Shown: in pieces, positions 50,081 to 60,679 of the stretch
How the letters are laid out: the number at the start of each line of letters is the position of its first letter
How positions within the stretch are numbered: position 1 is the stretch's first letter
Assembly (NCBI GenBank): GCA_018266295.1
Contig: JAFEAQ010000011.1
Span: 529,626 to 593,625 of the forward strand
Source of the DNA: Bdellovibrionales bacterium
GTDB lineage: Bacteria > Bdellovibrionota > Bdellovibrionia > Bdellovibrionales > Bdellovibrionaceae
Direction of reading: 5' to 3'
Length of the DNA: 64,000 nt
Position numbers and translations under genes: made by a program
The notes under the pieces: generated by a model
Database searches by the model: none
What the model was told of the DNA's origin: nothing
Seen by the model: only the letters and a program-made list of their open reading frames with translations

Positions 50081-50872
50081 TCACCCAGGGTCTATGCTCG
50101 GAGCCAATTCATTGACACAAGTAATGGCATTCAGAGTTCTCGGATATCCCACCCACGGCAGAAGCTGAGTGATCACGTTCAGCAGGACTCCCCGGTCATT
50201 GCCGACGTTGAGATTACCGCGAACATGCCCTTTGATTTGCCCTTCAGTCCCGCCCATCGCAATAAGAATTGCTAAAGTCACAAGCTCACGGTGTTTAAGG
50301 TCTAAGCCTTTACGCGTATAGAAATCTCCGAAGCAATGCCCTGATAGAAATCTTTGAATGTGCATAAGGTCTCTGGGCGAATTCACATACATTTGATCAA
50401 TCGCCGACGACCCGAAGATCTCTTTTTGTGTCGCAAGACCTTTATCAAATCGTGTTTCACGCGTCGTCGTTGATTGTCCTTCGATTGGCAGCTGAATTTT
50501 TCTATTAGCAAAAATCTCATTCGTCGCATGCAAGAAATCAAAAGCCTTCGCCATGCCAACGTAGGCGGTTGCTTGATAGAGAATCTCTTTGATGGCAACC
50601 GGAGTGACACCCGCATTGAGTGCCGCCCCTATCATGATTTTGTACTCAGACAGAGCCCCGCTGCCAATGGTTGAAGCGACTATCACCATGATCCGCGTCT
50701 GCTCGTCGATTTGGCTGAGTTCAAGAACATCATCAAAAGCCCAGTTATCGAAAATCGCAATCAACTCAGGATCCGTTTCTTTCAAAACCGACTTATAGTT
50801 TGGAAACATTGCTTCGTGATTTCTGTGAGCAGCCGCTGTCAGCTGCTCACTGGGACGTGGACTTGAACTCAT
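50081..50872 (-). CDS. Carboxymuconolactone decarboxylase-family protein (two domains)
   Basis: 263 aa. The first CMD domain covers about 45-115 (DEQTRIMVIVASTIGSGALS; ATAYVGMAKAFDFLHA). The second covers about 180-250 (KHRELVTLAILIAMGGTEGQ; PWVGYPRTLNAIT). The redox CxxC of AhpD is absent. Two-domain CMD proteins act in gamma-carboxymuconolactone metabolism or as uncharacterised small hydrolases; clustering with a reductase and a dehydrogenase suggests aldehyde or quinone detoxification (inference). It is separated by 11 bp from an aldo/keto reductase gene. Confidence 0.82.
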   Translation of the reverse strand: MSSSPRPSEQLTAAAHRNHEAMFPNYKSVLKETDPELIAIFDNWAFDDVLELSQIDEQTRIMVIVASTIGSGALSEYKIMIGAALNAGVTPVAIKEILYQATAYVGMAKAFDFLHATNEIFANRKIQLPIEGQSTTTRETRFDKGLATQKEIFGSSAIDQMYVNSPRDLMHIQRFLSGHCFGDFYTRKGLDLKHRELVTLAILIAMGGTEGQIKGHVRGNLNVGNDRGVLLNVITQLLPWVGYPRTLNAITCVNELAPSIDPG

Positions 50873-50883
50873 AGCTCACCTAC

Positions 50884-52927
<2,044 letters not shown>

Positions 52928-53116
52928 GATTTACTCCTGGGTGGAAAGGATTCGATTCCCAAAGCATACGCCGAAGATCTTCTAAGAAATACGCCCTCTG
53001 GCTTCACGTACTTTGAAGCTCAGCTTCATAATGGTCCCGCATTGCGACGTTTAAATTAATATTATTGTTACGCTCCTCTGGGGTTTGGAGTACAAAAGAC
53101 CTAAGAGGTGCTCAAA

Positions 53117-54010
53117 ATGGATAAAGATCGCTTAAATGGGCTGATCGCCCTCAAACTCGTCGCTGAAAAAAGAAACTTCTCAAGTGCGGCTGCAGAACTC
53201 GATGTTTCGCCCTCCGCGGTCAGTCAGATGATCCGCCAGCTTGAAAGCAAACTCGGCGTCACTCTGCTGGTGCGGACGACTCGTACGACGAGCCTCACGG
53301 AAGCGGGTCAAAGATTTCTAACGCAAATGGGGCCCGCGCTTGAGCAAATCCTTGTGACGATGGATGAGATCAGCACTCTGGGGACAAAACCCTCGGGGCT
53401 GCTCCGTTTAAATATGCCACGGGCGATTTATCCGGTGTATCTTGCGCCGATTATTTCAAGCTTCACAAAAAAATATCCCGACGTCACTTTGGAGCTCTTC
53501 TTTGAAGACGTCGCTTCGGATGTGTTTGAGCAGGGCTTTGATGCCGGCATTCGCCTGTCTGATATTTTAGCCAAGGACATGGTCGCAACCAAACTTTATG
53601 GACCGGTGAAGTTTATCACCGCGGCCTCGCCCAAATACCTCGATAAAGTGGGACGGCCCAAGCACCCGAAGGATCTTCTCAGTCACAACTGCATTCGCAT
53701 CCGTCTGGGCAGTGGCCTCTATGACCGCTGGGAGTTTGAACACAAAGGCAAAGACTTCCAAGTGCAAGTGAAGGGCTCGCTGATTTTCAGTGATTCTCTT
53801 TTAATGGTGGATGCCGCAGTCGATGGTCATGGGGTTATCTATGCCAGTGAAGACATCATTCGCGACAAAGTGAAGTCCGGAAAGCTCGAAGTTATTCTCA
53901 GTCCGTATGCCGCTGAGAGCGAAGGGTTTTACCTGTATTATCCGAATCGCGAGCAAATGTTACCAAAACTGCGCGCCTTTATCGATCACATCAAAGCGCA
54001 AAGCCGCTAA
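53117..54010 (+). CDS. LysR-family regulator (divergent from dehydrogenase operon)
   Basis: 297 aa from the ATG at 53117, after AAGAGGTG. The N-terminal HTH is NFSSAAAELDVSPSAVSQMIR, split over residues 20-40, followed by LESKLGVTLLVRTTRTTSLT. The C-terminal substrate-binding domain starts about residue 90 (LLRLNMPRAIYPVYLAPII). It is divergent from the ADH-AKR-CMD operon, so it probably controls it in response to a carbonyl or electrophile (inference). Confidence 0.9.
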   Translation: MDKDRLNGLIALKLVAEKRNFSSAAAELDVSPSAVSQMIRQLESKLGVTLLVRTTRTTSLTEAGQRFLTQMGPALEQILVTMDEISTLGTKPSGLLRLNMPRAIYPVYLAPIISSFTKKYPDVTLELFFEDVASDVFEQGFDAGIRLSDILAKDMVATKLYGPVKFITAASPKYLDKVGRPKHPKDLLSHNCIRIRLGSGLYDRWEFEHKGKDFQVQVKGSLIFSDSLLMVDAAVDGHGVIYASEDIIRDKVKSGKLEVILSPYAAESEGFYLYYPNREQMLPKLRAFIDHIKAQSR

Positions 54011-54011
54011 T

Positions 54012-54515
54012 TTATTTTTTAGGTTTACTCACCATCGCGAGAAGAAATTTATTCTCGCGTTTTTTATCGGTCTTCACCGCTTTGGGGGCCGCTTTCTTTT
54101 TCGGTTTTGCCTCCGCCGTCTTTTCTTTTGGTGGAGCTTTGAATTTCACCGGAGTTCCCAGCAGCGGATTGTGCTTATTGATCTCGCGAATCATCTGACG
54201 GACTTCTTCTTCGAAGGAATCGGTGTTGGCCGGAATATAGAGCCAGTCTCTGTTCGCCGGATGATTTTCTAAGAACGAGTACTTCAGGAAAAAGGCACTT
54301 TGTTTTTTATACTCAATCGGAAAGATCGCACCATTCCAGATTTCAAAAGGATAGACGACACCCTTGTGTTCATTGGTGCCATTGCGTTCCTCGACCAAAA
54401 TGAGAACCATTTTCTGATCCATGAAATACGCCATACCACCATGCTTAGGGATGGCCTCGAGCCCCGGCGGCAAAAGTTCTTCAATCCAGTAGAGGTTGTC
54501 TAAAATCTCGTTCAT
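54012..54515 (-). CDS. TfoX-N-like domain protein with Lys/Ala-rich tail
   Basis: 167 aa from the ATG at 54515 (GGGAAG upstream); a longer opening at 54578 is less supported. Residues 15-45 (EAIPKHGGMAYFMDQKMVLIL) and later DWLYIPANTDSFEEEVRQMI resemble the TfoX N-terminal fold. The last 50 residues are rich in Lys, Ala and Pro, as in DNA-binding tails. The match to TfoX is modest. Converges with the LysR gene, with stops 1 bp apart. Confidence 0.55.
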   Translation of the reverse strand: MNEILDNLYWIEELLPPGLEAIPKHGGMAYFMDQKMVLILVEERNGTNEHKGVVYPFEIWNGAIFPIEYKKQSAFFLKYSFLENHPANRDWLYIPANTDSFEEEVRQMIREINKHNPLLGTPVKFKAPPKEKTAEAKPKKKAAPKAVKTDKKRENKFLLAMVSKPKK

Positions 54516-54621
54516 AGTTTCTTCCCAGAAAGAATCTAGCAAACTCCCTGGACCAGAGCTATCCAAAAAACTTCGCATGACGGCCTCCGCACCTCGGCGT
54601 TATAAAATGAATGGAGGTCCT

Positions 54622-56955
54622 ATGATTGCCGATCTATCCCCTGTGTTACGACATCTCGTGAAAGAAACCGTCGCCCTCTTCGGCGAGGTCTTACAGCAGA
54701 AGGTCGGCCCGCAGAAATTTCAGCGCATCGAGAAGCTCCGCCAAACCATGGAGTCCCTGCGCGGCCGTGAGCGAGCCACCGAGTTTAAAACGCTTCAGCG
54801 CACCTATCAGCAGCTTGCAAAAGTCAGCGCCCAGGAAAAACTCGAAATCGCCCAGGCCTTTGCGCTGATGCTTGAAGTGATGAACACCTGTGAGAATGCT
54901 TATCGGAGCTTCCGCATTCGTGAACGCACGCTGACTCAGCCGCTTCTTTCTGAAAACAAACCTGAATCTATTATCTTCGTTCTGACAGCCCACCCCACCG
55001 AGGCCCGGGCGCCACAGAATATTTTGATCTTTCATCATGTCCTGGGTGTTCTCACTGAGGTGCTGTCGCGGCCCCACACCGAGCTGCAAGACAATGATCG
55101 CAGGATCTTGCGCCATCTCTTTGCAGTGGCTTGGGATACATCGATGGTGCGTACGCATAAGCCCCAAGTGCGCGACGAGGCGGAGCATATCTTTTCGACT
55201 CTGCTACGGGATGAAGCTCTCTGTCCCCTGCTCCGGGCGCGCCGCGAGCTTGCGCCGATTTTTGTGCGCAGTTGGGTCGGCGGCGACAAAGACGGCCATC
55301 CCGGAGTGAATGAGAAAGTCTTTCGCGAAAGCCTGCAGGTTTCACGCCGTAAGATTCTGATTTTTATTCATAAGCGCCTGCATTCGGTTTTGCAGATCCT
55401 TGAGGGTTCGCACTTCGCGGAACTTAAAGACCGCATTCATCAATTCAACAAACTTCTTCGCAGCATCGAGCACGTCCGCAGTGGTGATGGCGGCCGGGTG
55501 GTGAAAGCTGATAAAGCTCTGCAAAGCTTGATAGCGCTCTACACGAAAACCCTCGGCAGTGTTCATCCGGAACTCGAGGAAGTTCGCGGGCTGCTAGAGA
55601 TGTTTCCGGCCCTGGTAGTACCGCTTGAGTTCCGTGAATCTTCGGACCTCTTGATGTCGAGTCCCACAGGCCGTGGCCTTGCCATAGATCGGATGTTAAA
55701 GACGCTGGCGCAGATCTCCCGCGGCGGAAAGCCACGCTATTATGTCGGTGAATTCATTATCAGCATGGCGGATACGATAGATCATGTGAAAACGGCGGCC
55801 TTTCTTGTGAAAAAGAATCTGGGGGCTCTTTACCTCCCGATCGTGCCGCTCTTTGAACAAGCCCATGCGCAAGACAAAGCTGTCGTCATTGCTGGCGAAA
55901 TACTGCAAGATCGCGAGCTTCATCATGCGCTAAAAAAATACTGGAACAATCATCTCGAGATCATGCTCGGCTATTCGGATAGCTCCAAAGAAAGCGGCGT
56001 CCTGCCGAGTCGCCTCAAAGTGGCAGAGACCATGTATGCGCTGGACGATTTCTGCCGGAAGAAAAAAATCCAAGCGCAATTCTTTCAAGGCTCCGGTGGC
56101 AGCAGCGATCGTGGCGGTGGAACGATCGAAGAGCAAACCTCGTGGTGGTCTTCATCGTCTTTGAAAAACTACAAAGTCACTACTCAAGGTGAAATGGTTG
56201 AGCGCAGTCTGGCCAACTCGGAGATCACTTGGGGGCAGATTGAAAAGATCGCTTATCACGCCGGTCAGTGGAAGAAAGCCGAAAAAAGAAAACTCATCAA
56301 AGTCCAAGCGGTGGATGAATTCGCCGGAAAAGTCGCGCGCCACTATGAATCGCAAGTCGCCTCCGCTGGTTTTTTGCGCGTGGTTGAAAAGGCAACGCCC
56401 TACAGTTTTTTAAGCCTGATTAAAATCGGCTCGCGCCCGACAAAACGCTCGACCTCGGTTTCCGTCGCGGGCCTTCGCGCGATTCCGTGGATCATGTGCT
56501 GGACCCAAACTCGCATTCTCTTCCCGGTGTGGTGGGGCATCGGCAGCGCCTGGGACGAATCCAGTCCCGCAGAGCGCCGGGTGCTGAAGCACGCCTACAA
56601 AACTCATCCGGTTTTTAAAACTTATATGAATGTGCTAGGTTTGACGCTGGCGAAATCAGAGCTAGCTGTGTGGAAAATGTATCTCGAGGAAAGTGCGCTC
56701 AGCCGCGATGAAAAGACTCAGGCTTGGCAAGACTTCTCCGCTGAACACGACAAAGCCTGTCGCTGTGCCGTGGCCGTTCTTGGTACAAAAGATTTCCTCA
56801 GACATCGTGCCTGGCTGGATGAATCCATCCGGCTTCGCTCACCCATGATTCATCCGCTCAATTTATTGCAAATCCTTGCAATGAAAAACAAAGACGCCAA
56901 TCTCCTACGAATCACCGTCGCGGGGATCTCCAGTGGCATGATGGCCACTGGATAA
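54622..56955 (+). CDS. ppc: Phosphoenolpyruvate carboxylase, active-site-divergent
   Basis: 777 aa from the ATG at 54622, which follows GGAGGT; the frame opens 126 bp earlier. Converts PEP and bicarbonate to oxaloacetate. Conserved motifs: LTAHPTEARAPQ with H124, VGGDKDGHPGV at 219-229, GYSDSSKESG at 450-459, and LRAIPWIMCWTQTR. The normally invariant FHGRGGS reads FQGSGGSSDRGGG at 488-500, so the His is Gln and the first Arg is Ser, while R497 remains. The C-terminus ends GMMATG instead of the usual NTG. It is shorter than the common 880 aa. Activity is plausible but not certain. Confidence 0.82.
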   Translation: MIADLSPVLRHLVKETVALFGEVLQQKVGPQKFQRIEKLRQTMESLRGRERATEFKTLQRTYQQLAKVSAQEKLEIAQAFALMLEVMNTCENAYRSFRIRERTLTQPLLSENKPESIIFVLTAHPTEARAPQNILIFHHVLGVLTEVLSRPHTELQDNDRRILRHLFAVAWDTSMVRTHKPQVRDEAEHIFSTLLRDEALCPLLRARRELAPIFVRSWVGGDKDGHPGVNEKVFRESLQVSRRKILIFIHKRLHSVLQILEGSHFAELKDRIHQFNKLLRSIEHVRSGDGGRVVKADKALQSLIALYTKTLGSVHPELEEVRGLLEMFPALVVPLEFRESSDLLMSSPTGRGLAIDRMLKTLAQISRGGKPRYYVGEFIISMADTIDHVKTAAFLVKKNLGALYLPIVPLFEQAHAQDKAVVIAGEILQDRELHHALKKYWNNHLEIMLGYSDSSKESGVLPSRLKVAETMYALDDFCRKKKIQAQFFQGSGGSSDRGGGTIEEQTSWWSSSSLKNYKVTTQGEMVERSLANSEITWGQIEKIAYHAGQWKKAEKRKLIKVQAVDEFAGKVARHYESQVASAGFLRVVEKATPYSFLSLIKIGSRPTKRSTSVSVAGLRAIPWIMCWTQTRILFPVWWGIGSAWDESSPAERRVLKHAYKTHPVFKTYMNVLGLTLAKSELAVWKMYLEESALSRDEKTQAWQDFSAEHDKACRCAVAVLGTKDFLRHRAWLDESIRLRSPMIHPLNLLQILAMKNKDANLLRITVAGISSGMMATG
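56929..56952. repeat. Hairpin within the last codons of ppc
   Basis: Arms TCCAGTGGC (56929-56937) and GCCACTGGA (56944-56952) are perfect with a 6-base loop. It covers the final seven sense codons and lies between two convergent genes, so it may act as a shared transcription end. No T-run follows. Confidence 0.5.
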
Positions 56956-56963
56956 GCTCAATG

Positions 56964-57815
56964 CTATTTCAGCGACACCTTCACGACGTCCGCAAGGGGC
57001 GTCGTCTTTCTGCCGATGAGCTCGCTGAGCTCGTGGCCTTCGTGATAAAGACCGCCCACCGCCGCTGCCGCATCGGACTGGGCGAGCACTCCGGCAAAGC
57101 CCTCAGGCAATCCCACCTTCGTCAGAAAGGCCTTGTAGTCCGCCTCGGGCAGATTGTTGTACTTCACAGATTTTCCGGATTGTTTGGCGATTTCAGCCGC
57201 AAGCTCCGTGAGGCTGTAACTTGTATCTCCTGCCAACTCATAGATCGCTTTTGGTTTTTCCATCGTCATGACTTTCGCCGCTGCTTCGGCATAATCCTGA
57301 CGAGCCGCTGACGAGATTCGTCCGTCTTTCACAGCTCCGAAAACAGCGCCGTGCTCGACCGCTGATTTTGCCGACATCGTGTAGTTCTCGGTGTACCAGC
57401 CGTTACGGAGGAAGCTATACGGGATGCCGCTGTCTTTAATCATTTGCTCAGTGGCTTTGTGCTCTTCGGCCAAAACCAGGTTCGAGGTGTCGGCACGAAG
57501 AATGCTCGTGTAAGCAATGAGTTTTAATTTTCCGTATTTTTTCGCGGCATCGATCACAGTCTTATGCTGCTTCAAGCGCGAGCCGACTTCGTTTGCCGAA
57601 ATCAGTAAGAGCTTATCCACGCCAGTAAGAGCCGCGGACCAAGATTCGGGATTGTTGTAGTCCGCCACGCGCACCTGCACTCCGAGGTCTTTTAAGCCCT
57701 GAGCTTTTTGCGGGTTTCTGACGGCGGCGATAATTTGATTTGCTGGTACTTTTTTAAGTAGTGATTGAATGACTAATTGGCCAAGCTGACCTGTGGCACC
57801 GGTGACGAGAATCAT
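56964..57815 (-). CDS. NmrA-like NAD(P)H:quinone oxidoreductase (QorB-type)
   Basis: 284 aa from the ATG at 57815, behind AAGGAG; an upstream opening at 57938 overlaps the divergent LysR and is rejected. N-terminal Rossmann motif MILVTGATGQLGQLV, then AAVRNPQKA and the quinone-reductase-like segments LRNGWYTENY and AGDTSYSLTELAAE. It reduces quinones or related substrates with NAD(P)H. It is divergent from a LysR regulator 104 bp away. Confidence 0.85.
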   Translation of the reverse strand: MILVTGATGQLGQLVIQSLLKKVPANQIIAAVRNPQKAQGLKDLGVQVRVADYNNPESWSAALTGVDKLLLISANEVGSRLKQHKTVIDAAKKYGKLKLIAYTSILRADTSNLVLAEEHKATEQMIKDSGIPYSFLRNGWYTENYTMSAKSAVEHGAVFGAVKDGRISSAARQDYAEAAAKVMTMEKPKAIYELAGDTSYSLTELAAEIAKQSGKSVKYNNLPEADYKAFLTKVGLPEGFAGVLAQSDAAAAVGGLYHEGHELSELIGRKTTPLADVVKVSLK

Positions 57816-57919
57816 AGACGAACTCCTTTTAAACGTTTCTAGTTCGTCCTCAGTATAGTTTCTTATTTCGTAGCAATATATCCCTTTATAATGAATACAC
57901 TGTTGCATATAATGAAACA

Positions 57920-58810
57920 ATGGACCGATTAACTGCAATACAGGTGTTTATAGAAGTCGCAAAGACCGGAAGCTTTACTAAAGCCGCGGACAATCTCGAT
58001 ATGTCTCGTCCGATGGTGACCCGCTACATGACGGCGCTCGAAGAATGGGCCGGCGTGAGCTTGCTGCAAAGAACCACGCGCAATGTTTCCGTCACTCCCG
58101 GCGGCGAAGCTTACTTAGAAAAATGCAAACAGATCCAGGATATCGCCTTTGATATCGAGGTGAAGTCCAAAGCCAGCGCCACCCAGCCGCGCGGCGCGAT
58201 CCGTGTGGCGGCAAGTGTGTCGTTTGCCCAGTCGCAGTTTAAGATGCTCGTCACAGATTTTCTGAAAAAATATCCCGAGATTACGATCGATATGATCGTG
58301 TCAGACCGGCCGGTCAACCTGATTGAATCCCACGTTGATTTTGCGATTCGCATTTCTAATAACTTGGATCCGAGCATTGTTTCAAAGCAGCTCGGTGTAT
58401 GTCGCTCATGCCTCGTCGCTTCGCCGGAATATATGAAAGAACACGGAACCATTAAAAAAATCGAAGATCTGAAGAAACACAAACTCGTGGCTCACAATCA
58501 TTTTAAAAGCCACCGTCTCGTTCTTCGTAAAGATGGCCGCACGGAGGAACTTGCTTTCACGAGCCCTTTTAGTTCGAATGAAACTTTGCTTTTACTTGAA
58601 GCCGTCACTGAAGGCCTCGGCATCGTGATGTTACCGCGCTATCTGGTGCAAAAACAGATTCAGCAAAAGCGCCTGGTGCAGATCCTCCCCGACTGGGAGT
58701 TGCCAGAGATCGGCCTGCACATTGTTTTTACCAACAGAAAGTTCATCGCGCCTCAGGTGCGGCTCTTTATCGACTATCTCACCGAAAAAGCCCGCAGTCA
58801 GAGCTGGTAA
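57920..58810 (+). CDS. LysR-family regulator (divergent from quinone reductase)
   Basis: 296 aa. HTH at about 16-40 (GSFTKAADNLDMSRPMVTRY), then LLQRTTRNVSVTPGGEAYL. The effector domain starts near residue 95 (IRVAASVSFAQSQFKMLV). AT-rich DNA between the divergent starts contains two TATAATGAA-type repeats. It likely controls the quinone reductase gene in response to a redox signal (inference). Confidence 0.9.
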   Translation: MDRLTAIQVFIEVAKTGSFTKAADNLDMSRPMVTRYMTALEEWAGVSLLQRTTRNVSVTPGGEAYLEKCKQIQDIAFDIEVKSKASATQPRGAIRVAASVSFAQSQFKMLVTDFLKKYPEITIDMIVSDRPVNLIESHVDFAIRISNNLDPSIVSKQLGVCRSCLVASPEYMKEHGTIKKIEDLKKHKLVAHNHFKSHRLVLRKDGRTEELAFTSPFSSNETLLLLEAVTEGLGIVMLPRYLVQKQIQQKRLVQILPDWELPEIGLHIVFTNRKFIAPQVRLFIDYLTEKARSQSW

Positions 58811-58979
58811 AACAAAAAAGCCCCGGGGTCGTTTTCATGGGCCAACTTGATACCGCACGGGCCGTTTCGGACCGCTTATATTGGCTATGACGTCATTGGA
58901 GCAAAGCCGCGTCGATCCGTCACAAATAAAGGATGGGCTGCTGAAGGTCAAAATCGCTTTTGGTTTTGACTCGGGTTTG

Positions 58980-59011
58980 TCCCCCCGATAAGCCTCTGGG
59001 ATCCGGGGGGA
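58980..59011 (+). promoter_or_regulatory. Hairpin masking the Shine-Dalgarno of the EEP gene
   Basis: TCCCCCC (58980-58986) pairs with GGGGGGA (59005-59011), with one further G-C inside. The 3' arm is the ribosome site itself, 9 bp before the ATG at 59021. A preceding repeat, GTCAAAA/TTTTGAC (58948-58970), may form an alternative structure. The rest of 58811-59020 shows no gene. Translation control by RNA structure is inferred. Confidence 0.6.
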
Positions 59012-59020
59012 GCTTCATCT

Positions 59021-59851
59021 ATGAAGACTGCACGCATTTCTTATTTTATTTCAATTTTACTCTTTGTTGGATTTCAGTCGTTCGCGTTTGCGATAGACTC
59101 GCTCACGCATTTCGGCGCCGAAACGCCGGCGCTCACGGCGGTGCCGAAAGTTTTCCGCGTTCTTGATTGGAACGTGCATAAAGGGGCGAACAAGGCTTTA
59201 ACCACAGATTTTGCAACCATCGGCCAAGGCGTTCACTTCAGCCTTTTCCAGGAAGCGGTTGAAAACGATCTTTGGACGGCGAATCTGACCCAAGCTCAGC
59301 CCATCCTTCGCTGGTCGCTGGTGCGTTCTTTCTTTAGCCAAAAAGAAAGTGATTATCATGGCTATACCGGCGTGGCCTTGGGTTCGATGGTGGCATCGCT
59401 TCAAGAAACGCCGCTGATTTCAACCGTGACGGAGCCTTTTTCAAATACTCCAAAAACCGCTCTAGTGGCGGAATACGCTATCGAAGGTTCCGCCGAGACT
59501 TTGCTTGTGATCAATGTACATATGATTAACTTTGTCGGCGACGGGCCTTTCATCACTCAGCTGGGGCAAATCATCGATACGGCAAAAAATCACAAAGGCC
59601 CGCTCTTAATGGCCGGCGATTTCAATACCTGGAGTGACAGCAGAATCTTCCGCCTTGCTCAAGCCGCCAAGGCCCTCGGAACCGAGCGCATCCCAATGGA
59701 CAACTACTACAGTTCTCCGATCATCTATCCTTACGACCATATTTTTATTCGCGGCCTCAAAGTGCGTTCCGCTCAGACACTTAAAAATATTCAAACTTCA
59801 GATCACTTGCCTCTCGTCGTGGAGCTCGAAATCGTTCCACCGCAAGGTTAA
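59021..59851 (+). CDS. Secreted endonuclease/exonuclease/phosphatase (EEP) family protein
   Basis: 276 aa. Signal peptide to about residue 24 (AFA-I). EEP motifs in order: VLDWNVHKGAN (metal-binding Asn), HFSLFQEA (Glu), LVINVHMINF (His), LMAGDFNTWSD (Asp and Asn), YDHIFIRG, and TSDHLPLVVEL (catalytic Asp-His). It could cleave DNA or RNA, phosphatidylinositides or sphingomyelin-type substrates; the choice cannot be made from sequence. Secretion would suit prey or nucleic acid degradation (inference). Confidence 0.88.
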   Translation: MKTARISYFISILLFVGFQSFAFAIDSLTHFGAETPALTAVPKVFRVLDWNVHKGANKALTTDFATIGQGVHFSLFQEAVENDLWTANLTQAQPILRWSLVRSFFSQKESDYHGYTGVALGSMVASLQETPLISTVTEPFSNTPKTALVAEYAIEGSAETLLVINVHMINFVGDGPFITQLGQIIDTAKNHKGPLLMAGDFNTWSDSRIFRLAQAAKALGTERIPMDNYYSSPIIYPYDHIFIRGLKVRSAQTLKNIQTSDHLPLVVELEIVPPQG

Positions 59852-59858
59852 TACACTG

Positions 59859-59881
59859 GCGGAGCTCGATTGAAGCTCCGC
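59859..59881 (+). terminator. Hairpin after the EEP gene
   Basis: GCGGAGCT and AGCTCCGC arms with a 7-base loop, 7 bp after the stop. There is no T-run, so it may act with Rho or as a 3'-end stabiliser. Confidence 0.5.
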
Positions 59882-59936
59882 ATCCAGACCTCTCTCTCGG
59901 CCTTACGAAATCCAAAAAAAAAATTCTTGCCGGGAC

Positions 59937-59972
59937 TTGACACTAAAATCAGAATTGTCAAAATTTTTAGTG
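59937..59972 (+). promoter_or_regulatory. Inverted repeat at the promoter of the stress cassette
   Basis: A TTGACA (59937-59942) matches a -35 box, and TGTCAA (59956-59961) is its inverted repeat. A second pair, CACTAAAA (59941-59948) and TTTTAGTG (59965-59972), is perfect. It lies about 55-90 bp upstream of the leader ORF at 60024. It is not a CIRCE element. It may be an operator for stress control. Confidence 0.5.
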
Positions 59973-60023
59973 AGATTCAATTTTCTGTTTCATTTCTAAA
60001 TACAAACCGAAAGGAGGAGGACT

Positions 60024-60080
60024 ATGAAACAGCATAAAGAGATCGAATTCCATCTTCTCGCGGTTCCACCGCCCTTATAA
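60024..60080 (+). CDS. 18-residue leader ORF with very strong Shine-Dalgarno
   Basis: ATG at 60024 after AAGGAGGAGG; it encodes MKQHKEIEFHLLAVPPPL and ends TAA at 60078-60080. The ribosome site is among the strongest in the window. The short frame ends in a proline run (PPP), which can stall ribosomes, so it may be a leader that controls downstream expression. An unannotated functional peptide is also possible. Confidence 0.55.
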   Translation: MKQHKEIEFHLLAVPPPL

Positions 60081-60160
60081 ATATTCATTCTTTCATTTTT
60101 AGTATTCACTTCGGTCTATCACTTAGGCCAAGGACAAACTTTTTCTAAAAGGAGGTCTGA

Positions 60161-60538
60161 ATGTTTAAGGATGAAGTTTCTATTCAATATCAGGGATTCC
60201 ATCCCTCTGAATTTACTCGCTCACACGTGAGTCTTGTCATGAGCGAGCTTCAAGATGAGGCACCCTATGGAGCCACCCTCAAAGGGATTTTTATGCGCAG
60301 AGAAGATCAGTTCAAAGCAACGGTCACTATCTACTCGTCTGCGGGAAAATTCTTTGCGACCGCCACCGGGCGAAAACTCAAGAACGTAACGGATCAAATA
60401 CTCCGTCAGATCCGGCGGCAACTGGAGCAATGGAAATCGCGCAGATCGCGCTTTTACGAACGTGAAAAACTCCCTCGTGGAGCGAACAATCAACAGATAA
60501 AGGAGGTGTACTATGACTCGTCAGACAGCGTGGCGTAA
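60161..60538 (+). CDS. HPF/RaiA-like ribosome-associated protein
   Basis: 125 aa behind AAAAGGAGGT. The core resembles ribosome hibernation factor folds: a beta start GFHPSEFTRSHVSLVMSEL, then KGIFMRREDQFKATVTIYSS, then AGKFFATATGRKLKNVTDQI and LRQIRRQLEQWKSRRSRF. The Arg-rich helix would contact rRNA. It may store inactive ribosomes in stress. The match is structural rather than a clear family hit. Its last 26 bp overlap the 60513 gene. Confidence 0.65.
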   Translation: MFKDEVSIQYQGFHPSEFTRSHVSLVMSELQDEAPYGATLKGIFMRREDQFKATVTIYSSAGKFFATATGRKLKNVTDQILRQIRRQLEQWKSRRSRFYEREKLPRGANNQQIKEVYYDSSDSVA

Positions 60539-60611
60539 TATACTGGATAACTTGTTTGTTGCTGTCGTTTTAACAGCGCTTCTATCCGTCGCCACTGGTT
60601 TAGTAGCTTGA
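60513..60611 (+). CDS. 32-residue single-helix membrane peptide
   Basis: ATG at 60513 after AAAGGAGGTGTACT. The frame reads MTRQTAWRNILDNLF and then one hydrophobic helix at about residues 15-32 ending in Ala, stop TGA at 60609-60611. It is too short for usual gene callers. The near-perfect ribosome site, position inside a stress cassette and clean helix support a real small membrane protein. Function is unknown. Confidence 0.65.
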   Translation: MTRQTAWRNILDNLFVAVVLTALLSVATGLVA

Positions 60612-60679
60612 CAAAATATTTTTTGAACTAATTTTTTTATTAGAAACTATTGAACTCTATTTCACAAAGGAGGTTTGAA

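Noticed and set aside
58921..59012. Cyclic-di-GMP (GEMM) riboswitch upstream of the EEP gene
   Set aside because: Conserved GEMM core bases were not found; only simple stems are seen.
59937..59972. CIRCE element for HrcA
   Set aside because: The arms CACTAAAA/TTTTAGTG differ from TTAGCACTC-N9-GAGTGCTAA.
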